From Emmonsiellopsis sp. PD_33 (lineage: Eukaryota > Ascomycota > Eurotiomycetes > Onygenales > Ajellomycetaceae): a stretch of 46,559 nucleotides of DNA. Where the stretch lies: assembly GCA_032988165.1 (NCBI GenBank), contig JANTQF010000281.1:1-46559 (forward strand), in the 5' to 3' direction. The position numbers and the translations under genes were made by a program. The stretch's first letter is position 1. Each line of letters starts with the position of its first letter. The notes under the pieces were generated by a model. The model ran no database searches. It was not told the origin of the DNA and saw nothing but the letters and a program-made list of their open reading frames with translations. This document shows, piece by piece, positions 22,368-33,734 of this stretch.

Positions 22368-25300
22368 GATTTTTACGTTGTTTTGGATACGTGCAGCGGA
22401 TAGTAGCTTCGACACGGACGGATGAACACGTCACTCCTTCGACTCTTGGTATCTGCCGGTCCTATGCAGCCCTGCGTCAACGTACGTCAGACTGGGCAGC
22501 TATTTGCTTCACGACAGCCCTGAGTGGAAACCTAATAAAAGACCAAGGCTGTGGGGGGTGGGAGGGCGTTCGAGTGGCTGTTTGGCATGGGACCTACCGG
22601 GGTTCTGCTAATAGAAGAGCCTCTATTGCATGTGCTAGGACGACTATTTCCCAAACGCGCTGTTGACGCGCACTGACCGGCAGGCTCCCTTGGAGGGTCG
22701 ACGGGTTCGATCCGGGTTTGGCGTGGGGACGAGGGGCTCGATCTAAAACCAAGCGGTTGGGCGGAGATGGGAGTGGGAGCGGGTCAATTGACTGGGATAG
22801 GGCGCAGGCAAATTGCAGGTTGGGCCGATAGTAGAGATATCGGCTGCAGCAGCGGAGCTACGCGTTGTACGACGGTTTGTTGCGGTGCGGCGCTCTAGTT
22901 TGCGAACGAGCCGGTTGGAATGGAGCAGAGACGTCAATGGGCGTATGGGACGGAGGACTCGTCGCAGGTCATACAGCTGCTGTCAATCCGGTGTGGCAGC
23001 ATCAGTCGAAGGACAAGCTTGGAAGGCCTCGGGCTCGGATCGACGCGAACAGAATTCTGCTCGGGTTGTGATAGGCACGGGCAGGGTGCGGTCTGCGTCG
23101 AGGGTTGAGCGCGTCACGCTTGGCACACCAGCAGCGTCACGGTCGTGGCCGTCGGGCAAAACCGAGGGTCCGACTGGGCAGCGGGCGGGCAGGGACAAGG
23201 ACAAGGACAGAGGATGCGGCTAGAGAAGACGAGGGAACAGAAGGGCGTTTGTTGCGAGTCGAGGTCATGTAGGTAGGTATGTATGTATGGACATTGGATG
23301 CTGGAGAAGAGGAGAGCGTCGACGGCGGAGGCGGATATCTTACCGTACCGTAACCACGGCGGCTGCCATTACGCGCTGTGACGCCGCGCTGGGCCGCAAC
23401 CCGGCGCGGACAGCGGAACGGAAATACAGACATACATACAGACACGGCCGCAAGCAACGACGACCTCAGACAACAACTTGCAACTTGGGGTTTCTGGCGA
23501 CGGCGGGCTGCTCGCGCGTGCTGGGGCTTGTGTTTGGCTGTCCGTCCTCGAATCACTGGCAGACTACAATCCACGACAATTGGACGGCCGGCGCTGGGAA
23601 TCATGGCTGCTGGGCCTCTCAAAGCCGATTCTGGATCCAATTATTCTCGAATCCCCACCGAACCCATCGTCCCATCGGTCTCTCATCTGGGGAACGGAAT
23701 ACTGGAGCAGGCTACAGCAGATTCGGTTGTCACCCTAAGACGACGGTTTAGATATCCTTGTCCACGCAGACCCCAAACCCGGCCGAAAAGAACGATGTGA
23801 AAGTGCACACGTTCAGCTGAACATTTCCCTCTTCATGAGCCCGGGTGGCACATTTTCCTCCCTGGTCAACTCGCCCCGCAGCTCCAGCATTTGCAATGTC
23901 TCCTGAGTCCTGGCACCCACCAGACGTGCCCGAAATCCACGCTTCTGCGGGGTGATCCCAAGATCCATGGATGCAGGTTGATCAACTGGCCTCGCATTAG
24001 CAAGGCCTTAAACCATCTCCTTCCCAACCCTGGAATCCCGCGTCTGCAAATTTGGGATTGGGAAACAATCCCAGCGGCATCTTGGATGCTCCATTTTGTG
24101 TTTGGGGCATCATATCTACACTATCAAATAATGACTAGAAAACGCCAGAAGGTAAAAATCGGAAAAAATTATATAAATTGACCAGCAAGCGCCCCGCCAA
24201 GGGTTGCCAGCCCATCCCACCATCTGCAACGCATCTCGCAAGCCCCGACTTTTGCAGGGAGTTCTAGCATTACTGACGCAGCCATCGGTACCCAACAGGA
24301 GCTGGACGAAAGACATGACTAAAAAGATCCCGCCACGCCGGGCAGGAAAGGAGTGAGAAATGCCAGCCAGCCTGCATGATTGGGCACAAGAAACGAATAC
24401 ATTGATAGAAAATCGTGGGGGAGGTGATTTTATAGAGTTTGCCAACTCAGATGCCCAACGAACTATGTTCGCTTTCTTTATTTCTTTTTTTCTTCCGGAA
24501 GATGCAGCGGGCGGTTTTCGGGGCCCGGTGATATCACTTTTGTTCCGATTCTGTCGAATCGTATGCGCTGCATAATTCGGGAATTTTATGTTCCACTCTG
24601 GGCTTGCTTGCATTGACAGCCAAGTTCGTTCGATATCACAGAGGAGGCTGGCATCTCTCCACGGGTAACAACTCCAGAGACTCATAAGACTTGAGTGAGA
24701 AGTTACGAAAAACAGCTCTTTGATTTCCTAGCATAACTCAGGCATCGGACCCCATATCAAGGACAGGACCGGTCGTAAAAGGCACTCACCGCCTGATCCA
24801 TCAATTATTCCTCGATCGTCTCTTACACAGGCATTCCCACCATTCCCCCTCTCTTTTGGATCCGAGAAATGCAGTAACTATATATTAGGCACACGTGCAT
24901 CAAACCCCAAGCCCTAGCCTATTTACTTCCATCATCCACGCCCTGACCGCTAGGCCGGCCCTGAATATAGATCCAGCACACAATGGAAGAATAGAAACAT
25001 ACATAGTGACGTGTATGGAATGCCACGAATATCAGATTACTATGGGGAAACCTCCTGCTTTCTTTCCCCGCGCTAGATTGTCCGTTGTTAACTATGTGTC
25101 TTCCCCTTACCCCAACCCATGATGGCTGCCGGCCACCGCAGCAGTGGGAAGACAACACCGCAGAGCAGGGCAATGGGTAACTATATTATATCAGGCTTGC
25201 CCCAAACGATGAGGCTAGGCTGGCTTGCTTGCTTGTCTTGAGCTGAAAGTTTGATGATTGCATAATTGAGTCAGATAACAACATGTCATGATTTTTTTTT

Positions 25301-25842
25301 TCTTTTTTTTTCTGGAGAATGGATGGGATGGGGGTGCACAATTAGGATAAAGGGGGGAGTAAACTCGCTTTACTCCCCAGAATTCCCGGTGCCGCTGCTT
25401 GTTACTGCCACTCCCACTGCCGCTGCTAATGATGAGGACACTCTACTTCGCGGCGCAGCCCTTCCCCCATCCACTCATCAGGTATTTAAATAAATCAATC
25501 GCAATCGACCCCGTCAAAATTCCGCCTCACCTTGGAAATCTGGCAGGGACCCGTGGCGGCAGCATTTCCAATATACCAACAAAACTCCTATGTAGCCCAC
25601 TCTAAATGAATAACGCCGTAGACCTGCCTGTCCCGGTTGAAGCCATGTTGATGCACAATAACAAGTCCAACCACTTCCCCCAATATACCGTTCCCTGCGG
25701 CCATTCCCTTAGTCCCCCCCCCCAACCCATATCCCGGCCTCGCAAGACCCCGAACCCCCTCCTCTCCACCCAACCCTCAACGGCCGAAAACCCCAAAGGG
25801 AAAAAAAAGGAGCCCCCATCCCCTTCCCCTTCCCCTCCCTCC
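22368..25842. other. 3.5 kb region without a recognised gene
   Basis: This GC-rich stretch (especially 22680-23800) has many open frames on both strands with Arg-, Ala- and Ser-rich, unrecognisable translations, as expected by chance in GC-rich DNA. It includes a GTAG/GTAT tetranucleotide run near 23270-23290. It probably holds a long hapC promoter/leader on its left and the 3' end of the prefoldin gene on its right. No family, no convincing splice structure and no terminal repeats are seen. Confidence 0.45.
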
Positions 25843-26534
25843 TCACTCCCGCACGACCTGTATATTATTCTTCTTCTACACCCCCACCAAAAAACAACAA
25901 CAAGTCAGCCTCTCATTCACTCAATCCAATCATTCCCCCCCCCCTCCCTTTTTTTTACAGCACTCACCTTCCACCCATCCATCTCCTCCTGCTTCGCCTT
26001 ATACTGCTTCAACAACTCATCAAGCACCTGCTTCAAACCGTCCGAATTCGTCTTCAGCGAGGGGATGACGTCCTTGACCGTGCGCTCGACGAGGACGCCG
26101 TTGATCATTCGGAAGCATTTGCGGTCGGCGGGGAGCGGGTGGAGGGTGTCGATTACTAGTCTTTGTTGGGTGTTAGTTAGTTAGTTAGTTAGTGGGTTGT
26201 AGAGGGGGAGAATGGGGGGGGTGTATATGTGTGGAATTTCCGCTGTGAGGGAGGGAGGGAGGGGGGTCGGAATTGGATTTGCGGGATTGGTGGGTGGGGT
26301 GGTTGGGGGAACTAACTTATGCTCCTCCGTCTCCTGCTCGATATCACCGATCTTCTGCGCGAGTTGTTGCAGGGTGTTTTTGTAGGTTTGGTATTGCGCT
26401 TGTAGCTCTGTTGTTGGATTGGTTTGAATGGGCGAGTTTAGCATTGCATTTTATTTCTCTCGGGGTTAAGGGAGGAGAGAAGAAATGGGGTTTTTACCTT
26501 GTTGTTTTCGCGGGTTTATCTGTTGGGTTGCCAT
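25843..26534 (-). CDS. GIM4: Prefoldin subunit 2
   Basis: This is a beta-type subunit of the hexameric cytosolic chaperone that delivers unfolded actin and tubulin to the CCT chaperonin. Four small exons: 26498-26534 (MATQQINPRKQQ), 26317-26407 (ELQAQYQTYKNTLQQLAQKIGDIEQETEEHK), 25968-26160 (LVIDTLHPLPADRKCFRMINGVLVERTVKDV and the second coiled-coil helix) and 25843-25875 (KKNNIQVVRE). Introns are 26408-26497, 26161-26316 and 25876-25967. The 117 residues show the coiled coil - beta hairpin - coiled coil plan and the usual length. The C-terminal KKNNIQVV matches the ending seen in other filamentous fungi, which supports the last tiny exon. Confidence 0.93.
26172..26193 (-). repeat. CTAA tandem repeat before the 3' splice site of prefoldin intron 2
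   Basis: On the gene strand the sequence reads CTAACTAACTAACTAACTAAC, five overlapping copies of the fungal branch-site consensus CTAAC, 10-30 bases upstream of the acceptor that ends at 26161. Confidence 0.7.
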
Positions 26535-27714
26535 TGTGACTGTGCCTGTGACTGTGACTGTGACTGGTGGTGGTTGCGTGGTGTGTGTGAGGAGGGCGTG
26601 GTGAGTGCGGGGAGGTTTTGTTGTTTGCCAAAAGTTTGGAGGTTGGCGTCAGGTTGGGTGACGTTTATTTTTTTTGTTTAGATCGAGGAACAACCACAAC
26701 GTTTATTTAATGATTTGCGCTTCCTCATCACGTTATTTTGAGACAAAAAGAATTTAAATGGAGAGTTGAATGCTATTCGATTTCTCATATTCCGACCCAT
26801 TATTAAATACTAGATATTTTTTTCCCCCTTGATGCTGTTGAAAGCCATAGAAAGCCCAAGCGGAATAGATACACAGCTACACGGTATAGCCAAAATATAG
26901 TTCATATCTATAGCGCTCCTATAATCAGGGCGAATTCGTAAATCTAACAAGCAAGACGAATTGAGAAATAAAGTAAACCCAAGAGGTAATTCGAGCAATA
27001 TATCCAAGAAACCGCGCCGCCTAACCCAACCAGTAACCAAGTATTAAAAAGATACCATGATTAGATACGTAAAGAAGTTTATATAATAGTAGGACGGGAT
27101 CCTGTTTTCGTCGGCGGGATCCTCACAAGCTGGCCGAACATGATTTTCCCTTGGAAGAGGAACTAAGGATCTATATTTGATTAGTGTGGTGTTGAGAATC
27201 CCGGGTGAGCATTCATTGCTATCAACTTGTTAATAAAATACCCCATAACCATGCATGAATGTCGCAACTCACAGTCACACACAGAAAGTCGGGCTGGTCT
27301 GCTTATCTATGGAGTCCGGAATATTCGGACATCGATCCCTTTGGCCGTTGGGGACCGGCCTCCTAATTTGCAAATCCTGGCGGTTTCCAGAATCTGGTCC
27401 GGAGTCGGATTCTTGAAGTGGGAGGATGGCATTCTCAACCAGAGTCAAACGGGCGAGTCTTCCTCATACGAACTCGTCGAAACGAAGGGTGTGTCTCGAA
27501 GAAGGGTTGGGCGGAATTATGCGAGGGCGAGCATATGAACCAATATGAGACGTCGGTTTGGCTGGCTCCGGATCGATTGGACTGGAGCCTGGTCTAAAGT
27601 GAAATCCGCGATGTTGGGAATTTAAGCTATCCGAACGATCCTTTACTGTACATTCACAGTATTCGCCAGCACCATATGATAGGAATCCTATGACGGCGAG
27701 TAAAGAAACTCACA
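26535..27714. other. Intergenic region, prefoldin promoter side
   Basis: This holds the promoter of the prefoldin gene (repetitive TGTGACTG units at about 26535-26575) and the 3' side of the Zn2Cys6 regulator. Frames such as 26810-27040 and 27227-27538 show nothing recognisable. Confidence 0.45.
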
Positions 27715-30051
27715 TCATAACCCTTGCATCCAAGCTGTGTCCTGAAAATAATCTGCCATGCCTGGTTCATGCAGATACAGTTCACGCCATTCATCTTCCA
27801 TATCCGTCAAGTCTTCTGAGACGATTGGCTTGGCTTGTTGGGATTCGCCGAATGCAAATAGCTGGCGCCAGTCTGACGGTCCACTCGGATCACCCGTTCC
27901 ATTCACTGTCCCCAAATGGTCAACTGCATGAGGCTGGACGGGCCCTGTCAAGGGCCTCGCACGGTCCGTAAGGTGGTTACCACTAGACCAGAGGCTGGGA
28001 TGTGATGAGGGTGATTGATCACTTTCAGGCGTGATCTGATCAGAGAATTTGGGCGGGTGGTGACCCGCATCTTTCGATTTATAGGTGGGATCCTTCGATT
28101 TAACTGCTTGGATATCACGTTGTAGGCGCTTGGAACTCTCAAAGAGTCGCAGAATCGTCTCAGCGTTCAGCCAATATTCGGCCAGGATCCGGAGAGAGGC
28201 AAGCGTTGAATCAAATCGACGAAGGCCATTGATGGCTAACACAGGGTTCGAAAACCGGAGTTCTACACGTACTTGGATCATTGCAGTGAATAGTGCATTG
28301 ACAGAAGAAATCCAGAGGTATTTAAGTCGGTCCTTGTCCCTGAGATCTTCCAAAATGGAGACGATAACTCCGGCAGCTGCGCTGCATATCTCAGCATCGT
28401 TGGGCCCGTAGTCGTCTGAATAGGCTGAGGCTCGAGGATGTGGGCGATGGAGCAAAATCAGAAAATTATTATACGTCAAATGGAGCAAAGCAGGCCATGA
28501 ATCGGAATTGGTCGTAGACATCCGAACCGTGTCTGGGAGCATGAGGGACCAATTTGCAAGGGCTTTGTCAGCCTCATTAAGAACTGCCTTCCGCCGCTCG
28601 GGGCTTACTCGAAGGCCAAACCTTTCCTTCATGATGTAGGAAATCATAGTGCAGAGTTCGGTGTAGTGTATCACATAGTCGATCTGAACGCGGCTCCCGC
28701 AGCCTTCGAAATCGGCCGCAGTCAGGGGTTCGACATCGCAGTCTTCCAGGTTACTTTCCGCGTTCCTGTTAGCTTCTAAAATGAGAGGAATCTAGCAGAA
28801 ACTGGAAACTCACACAGCCTGTGGCCTGCCATATAATAGGGACACCATCACATCGAATTGAACCAGAATCCACCAAACCCGGCGCCACATTCGTTTATCA
28901 AGAGGTAACATCCTGCTGGAGCCCGCATTGCGATGCATACCTAGGCCCGTTGCAATTCTTGCCGCAACACCAACCCAGAAGTGCGAGTTAGCTGCGACGT
29001 CGTCATCCACCCGATCCGAATACCACGTGAGGAGGAGGGCTGCTTGGACAAGAATATCCCTGTTCCTCTCTACTCGTGCCTCGAACAATATTTTCGCTCG
29101 ACGGAAGAAAGATGCCTTTAGCGAATCTCGCTGGGGACGTGGACATGAAACATGAGCCCCAGCAAGGAGAATTGCCTGCAGAATCAACAAGGAAGGGGGG
29201 TCCGAAGGATCCCGGCCTTTATACTGAGCCATAAATACATCCTCCTCGATTATAGGACAGCCCGGGTTGATATGAGTAAAGTATGCATCCACCAGCTCAT
29301 CTGCGAGGGATTGCTCTGGCAGCACAAAGGCGTCCCTTGGGATTTGCTCCAGTTTATTCCGGATATACTGCTTCGAGATTTCGTTGGCTGGGAAATGATA
29401 TACCCCATCATTTTGGTCGCCATGCTGTTGTCGAAACAAAAAATTCATATTCGAAACATCCTGTCCAACGTATATTACTCTGACTCCTTTCTGTATTATG
29501 CCCTGGTGGTCCTCTTCGTCTAGTATTTTAACGAGATGGCGTTCAAGCTCACGGGTCTCGTCGTCATCTTGTGAATCAGGGGTTGTTCCTTCTGTAAAAG
29601 CCGGCAATTCCTGGGCCCTGCTTTGTGGGCCGCCTGATTTGGGGGGTCTGGTGTTGGGGGAGGTTGGTGAGGGCGTAGATCGGGATGGGTGGGCGGAAGA
29701 AGGGTTGGTTTGAGCAGGCCCGGGCGGTCCATTGGAAGAGGAGAGAGGAGCGCATCGAATTGGAACCGGATGGCGAAGAGAGCGAACTAGAGCGCGTTTC
29801 TTTTTCTCATGAATCCGACAATCGCTTTTACCGGAAGAACGGCAGTTTGAACACGGGATCCCCACGACTCGGGCGTCGCAGCGGACTTTGCGTTGATGGC
29901 AATGGACACAAGCGGCAGGTCCTATTCAATTGTAAACGTCAGACAATGCGCATGGCTAACGGTGACGGGGGCGCTTGATGCTTTACAACGTACGCTTTCG
30001 CTTGAGCGACCCCTCAGCAGGCACTCGGGGCGTCTCGTCAGCGGAGGACAT
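27715..30051 (-). CDS. farB: Zn2Cys6 transcription factor, FarB / cutinase transcription factor 1-beta type
   Basis: Factors of this type activate fatty-acid catabolism and cutinase genes in filamentous fungi. Exon 1 (29994-30051) encodes MSSADETPRVPAEGSLKRKR; exon 2 (28814-29921) starts PAACVHCHQRKVRCDARVVG followed by IPCSNCRSSGKSDC, a Zn2Cys6 cluster with spacing C-x2-C-x6-C-x8-C-x2-C-x7-C, then basic residues and a Pro/Ser linker; the fungal_trans regulatory domain spans about residues 190-600 (VDAYFTHINPGCPIIEE, then GLGMHRNAG and RRVWWILVQFDVMVSLLYGRPQAV). Exon 3 begins near 28753 or 28765 (two acceptors) and ends in ELYLHEPGMADYFQDTAWMQGL. About 734-738 residues. Introns are 29922-29993 and 28754/28766-28813. 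An in-frame ATG further upstream is discussed under findings; the internal start fits the homologues I remember. Confidence 0.88.
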
Positions 30052-31032
30052 GATGGAAGACACGCGGTGTGTGGCAGCTACATGTCCCAAAGCACGGAAC
30101 TGGTCACTGAGTCTGCTGTCTAATCCGCCATAGCCTGAGTTCGCCGACACGCAGGGAGAATGGCCACACAGCAGAAGCAAGCAGGCTGGCGGGAAGGTTG
30201 GAGGAGTCAAGCCGGCCTCACGTGGGATACGATAAGGTTTTTTGGGGTAAAACACGTGTGAGCTTGGGCTAGCTCCGGCGTTACGAAATTCCGCCCCCAC
30301 GCTGCCGGTTCCGCGTCTAGAACGTTGAGGGGACGAGGAAGGATTCGAAGGGCGATTTGAAGCCATCACATCTCTATGTCCTCTACAAGTAGTATGTGTT
30401 TGTTGTTTGAGGTAAACTGTCCGGCTTCCTTTCTTTGGTAGAGATCCTGATAGGCTCGGGGATGAACCTTGGAACCAATCCTGGTCTTTGAATTTGTTAA
30501 TTCAGGCACATTCAAAAGGGGAAGACTGTGAACTCCATCTTCGTTCTTTTTTTTGTGATCGATCTAGTACCTTACACAACATCCGGATGATATAAAAGTA
30601 TGAATCCTCTCTGTCCTCTCTATCATTTTATTTAAAATTTTGGGGCGGGTTTGTAATTAGCATTGTTCTGCTCCTATTCTACATACACAATCATCACAGA
30701 TAAACAAAGAGGAAGAAAGAAGTGCAAAGAGAAAGTCCTAGGGAATTTGTTATTATCGTACACAATCAACTATCAGCGGAAGCCATGTACGTGCATCTCC
30801 TTTAATATTTAGGAGAAGGGGGGAACAGGAGGTAAACCTTTTACCTCTCTCTCACTAGAAACGACACCATCTTTAGTATTCCTGGTAGCTCCAACCAGCT
30901 CGGGGTAGATGAGCGAAGGTAACTGATATCTAAACTAGACCCAACTCGTACCACGCCCCTCATGTATGGTGCGGATCTTCGATCTTAGGCCATGGAGAAG
31001 AGGGCGTTTAATAGTCCTAGCATCCTATATTA
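30052..31032. other. Promoter region of the FarB-like gene
   Basis: The first 318 bases stay open in the FarB-like frame. Two CACGTG sites lie at 30219 and 30253. The rest (30400-31030) shows no gene apart from a possible short last exon of the next minus-strand gene (30935-31024). Confidence 0.45.
30219..30258. promoter_or_regulatory. Pair of CACGTG sites upstream of the FarB-like gene
   Basis: CACGTG occurs at 30219-30224 and 30253-30258, 34 bases apart and about 170-210 bases before the chosen start codon. A close pair is unlikely by chance and fits bHLH control, but this is inference. Confidence 0.4.
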
Positions 31033-31545
31033 TCAATTATAAGCAATCTGATACACAAATAACACAACGGCAGGAAAAGATCCTTTGCTTACATCTGAGC
31101 GTCGCTCCTCGGCCAGCGCTGTACGGTTGCCGTAGTATATCGCAACAATCACGCCAGCAGTGGCAACGAGAAGTTGCAACACCACCTCTGGCTTGAATCG
31201 CTTGAGGAACTCGCCCCCTGCTTTGGCCACCTTTTGAAAAACACTTTGTTGTTGTCTATTTGCCGTTGAGCTTCCTGCGGGTATCGCAAGAGGAGGTGTT
31301 GGTATTATTAATGCGGTATCCGATTGACCCGGGGGCTCGTCCGGCACGGCATTCGGTTGTTGATGTTGTGATGGTTGACTGGGTGGCTGCTTCTCATTCG
31401 GCGGTGGGGTTTGGGGACGCGGAGAAACGGGCGTCGTTACCACGATATCATTGGTATGTTGGGGGGGCGCTGACGATGGATTGGCACCATCCGAAAGCGA
31501 TTGGAGTGGAATTGGCGGTGCAGCTGTCGTGCTCTGAGAAGCCAT
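31033..31545 (-). CDS. Hypothetical Pro-rich single-pass membrane protein
   Basis: I recognise no family. From the ATG at 31543-31545 the first ~95 residues are rich in Pro, Gln, Ser and Thr (for example PRPQTPPPNEKQPPSQPSQHQQ) and look disordered. A basic amphipathic stretch follows (FQKVAKAGGEFLKRFKPE), then one membrane helix at about residues 120-139 (VVLQLLVATAGVIVAIYYG) and a short charged end. The unspliced frame stops at 31033. A GTAAGC donor at 31092 could instead splice to 31024 and end at 30935, giving about 180 residues. This soluble-tail plus C-terminal anchor plan resembles many unannotated small proteins of Eurotiomycetes. It lies beside a repeat-bearing region, so it may be lineage-specific. 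Confidence 0.5.
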   Translation of the reverse strand: MASQSTTAAPPIPLQSLSDGANPSSAPPQHTNDIVVTTPVSPRPQTPPPNEKQPPSQPSQHQQPNAVPDEPPGQSDTALIIPTPPLAIPAGSSTANRQQQSVFQKVAKAGGEFLKRFKPEVVLQLLVATAGVIVAIYYGNRTALAEERRSDVSKGSFPAVVLFVYQIAYN

Positions 31546-31929
31546 CTCGCATCGAAGGGCGGTGATATTGAAGCACAACATAATCTTAGATCAGTACTCC
31601 GTAGGCAGATATTTATATAAAACCCACTCGATGCCCAGGTGATCAGGCTGGAACACCTTCTTGATATGCCATGAGTGACCAGGGATAGCTCAGCCTCGCA
31701 GCCTTTGCTGTCTTCTTGCCCAGCCTCAAGGCGAACCAAACGGCTATTTAACCAGATGAGACGGCGGATTTCGAGCAGCAACACATAACAGCGATGATTT
31801 ACTCGTTGAGAGACCACGTATTCTGTGCGTTCCTGGGCTTTCAACAACGGTGTGGCCATTGCTTTACAAGCACGTCTCCTTTGTTTCGATTGGAAAGGTC
31901 GTGGGGTTCCCAGGTAGTAGTAGTTAAGT

Positions 31930-32110
31930 TAGCCGTTCTCTAGGGTTGAGAAAGACATAAAGCACCTGGTTCCTGAAGTTTGCCATACATTATGTACAGC
32001 AGCGGGTTTGAGTCGCCAGGGCTTCTTCAAGCCAAGCACCGTTGACACAACCGAGTGAGAGGTGCTTCGTCTATCGTTGCGGATTAAGAATCTTCCAATG
32101 CCTTGCCTCG
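31930..32110. repeat. Diverged direct repeat, copy A
   Basis: The segment with GTTGAGAAAGACATAAAG, then GCACCTGGTTCCTGAAG, TTGCC, TATGTACAGCA, GGTTTGAG, CGCCAG, CCAAGCACCGTTGA and GTGCTT-CGTTGCGGA finds all these blocks in the same order about 500 bases further on. On the minus strand both copies can encode STVLG followed by WRLKP and AVH. Confidence 0.65.
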
Positions 32111-32429
32111 ATGCTGGGAAAGGGAAAGAACTCGCTGGATCGGACACGCATTCCTCGTAAAAATTGCCAGGATTAATACGAATCACTATCCAAGGAAGTG
32201 ATACGATGCAATCGTTTTTTCACTCGTTTTTGCCTTGTATGTACAAATGGATGGGTTCTGCGCGGTTTGTGGATCGAAGAAACCTTCCAGAAGGTTATAG
32301 CGGCTGGGCAGACTCCCCTTCCGGGGCTGAGGGGACCAGGATAAACCCCTCCACCTCCATGATGCGACGGCCGTGGAGGAATTCATGCCGCTCCAGCCTT
32401 AGGGGCGGGAAGGAATTTGTCTGCTGTGA

Positions 32430-32680
32430 TAACTACTCGTAGTCGTTCTTTAGGTTTGAGAAATACTCAAATGCACCTGGTTCCTGAAGCTTGCCGTATA
32501 TGGTTATTATCTGGAAGTGCCCTTTATGTACAGCAACAGGTTTGAGCCGCCAGAACTTCACTGAGTACCCAAGCACCGTTGAGTCACACAGCAGGTTGAT
32601 GCGAGTCGAGGTGCTGGTTGCGGACATAAATATTTCGAAGCACTCCGTATCTTGCCCTGCCTAGCCTTGCTTAAGCGAAT
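32430..32680. repeat. Diverged direct repeat, copy B
   Basis: This copy carries the same ordered blocks as copy A (GCACCTGGTTCCTGAAGCTTGCC, TATGTACAGCAACAGGTTTGAG, CGCCAG, CCAAGCACCGTTGA, GGTGCT-GTTGCGGA) with an insertion of about 20 bases (TTATTATCTGGAAGTGCCCT). A third, weaker match (GACCGCCAGAGAACTTG and following) lies near 32790-32830. Confidence 0.65.
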
Positions 32681-33718
32681 CGCCAAAGCAGTCATAGTTA
32701 GTGGATGGCTCGAGCACCCGACCCATATCATATCTCCATCGGATGAAGTATGAAACCCTGCACTGTTAACTGCTAGCAATAAAAGAACAGTTGACCGCCA
32801 GAGAACTTGTCGAATACCCCCACCCAAACTGTGGGGTAATTAACTATTAATTCTCCTGCATTGCATCGCTGGGAGCGGGATTGATCATTTCTTGAATTTT
32901 CTCAGGCAGGACACTTTGAAACTAACGCCCCTGGTGACCTTGAATTATTTTCTTCGCGAAATCTATGACAAACATTTCACCAGAGCGGGATATATCATTG
33001 GCGGCTTCTTCCGGCAAGCAGAACTGGGCCGGGGTTCAACTGCAGTCCGTCATGCAGCCATGGCCGTGATAGGGCCGGGATCTCTGCAGCTTGCGATGGC
33101 CTCATCCCATAACATCATATTTTGGATCGGGATTATGTTGAATGGGCTGTTGAGATAATGCGGGACTCTTGAATCCATTATTAATAGAAATGGGCTAGAC
33201 TTCTGAGCTCTTCCAACGCTCCCTCCGAGCCTTGAGGCGGGTATGGACTACTATGGAGTATGTATCGGGGGCCTAATCTACTACTTTCTCAGACGCTTCT
33301 CCGCAATTGTTCGGGTCCTAATAAGATAGTTACGCCTTAGCATACAGCAGAGACGGGCAATGGAGACAGTAAAACAGGTCGATGTTGGTAGTCCCCCGAC
33401 AAGGGGTAAGCAAAGACTAGTTAACCAAGAGCAACATCATGTAGCCCGAGGCCGAATAGTAACACGGAGATAAATATTTATTATCTGCTGTCTCGAGTAG
33501 CTACGCAAACAAAACGTAAAATAAACTCTCGGAATCGGGATGAGACCTCGCATGGTTTAAAGTTTCTAATTGGCCCGCGAACCGGCGACCCGCTGGTAGT
33601 TAATAAGGTTACTTATCGGCCGTCTCGCTGATACGACGTCGCCTCCCTCCAACTTCCTCCTCCAACTCTTCAGAGCTGGCCCATCTCATCGGGTTATCTT
33701 TCTTGCTGGCTTATGTTC

Positions 33719-33734
33719 ATATATTTATATAGAC
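33719..33734 (+). promoter_or_regulatory. TATA-rich element upstream of the aminotransferase gene
   Basis: ATATATTTATATAGAC lies about 290 bases before the start codon at 34023. It is a weak candidate core-promoter element, judged by sequence alone. Confidence 0.22.

Noticed and set aside
22700..22720. GGGTTCGATCC, resembling a tRNA B box
   Set aside because: The flanking bases do not form a five-pair T stem, and no A box or acceptor stem is found at the proper distance.
22743..23640. Several long open frames on both strands (Arg/Ser-rich)
   Set aside because: They overlap each other on both strands in GC-rich DNA, with no motif, no splice logic and no family resemblance.
31437..31859. 140-residue minus-strand frame next to the Pro-rich protein
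   Set aside because: It overlaps the better-supported frame at 31033-31545 and has mixed composition without a domain; kept only as part of a finding.
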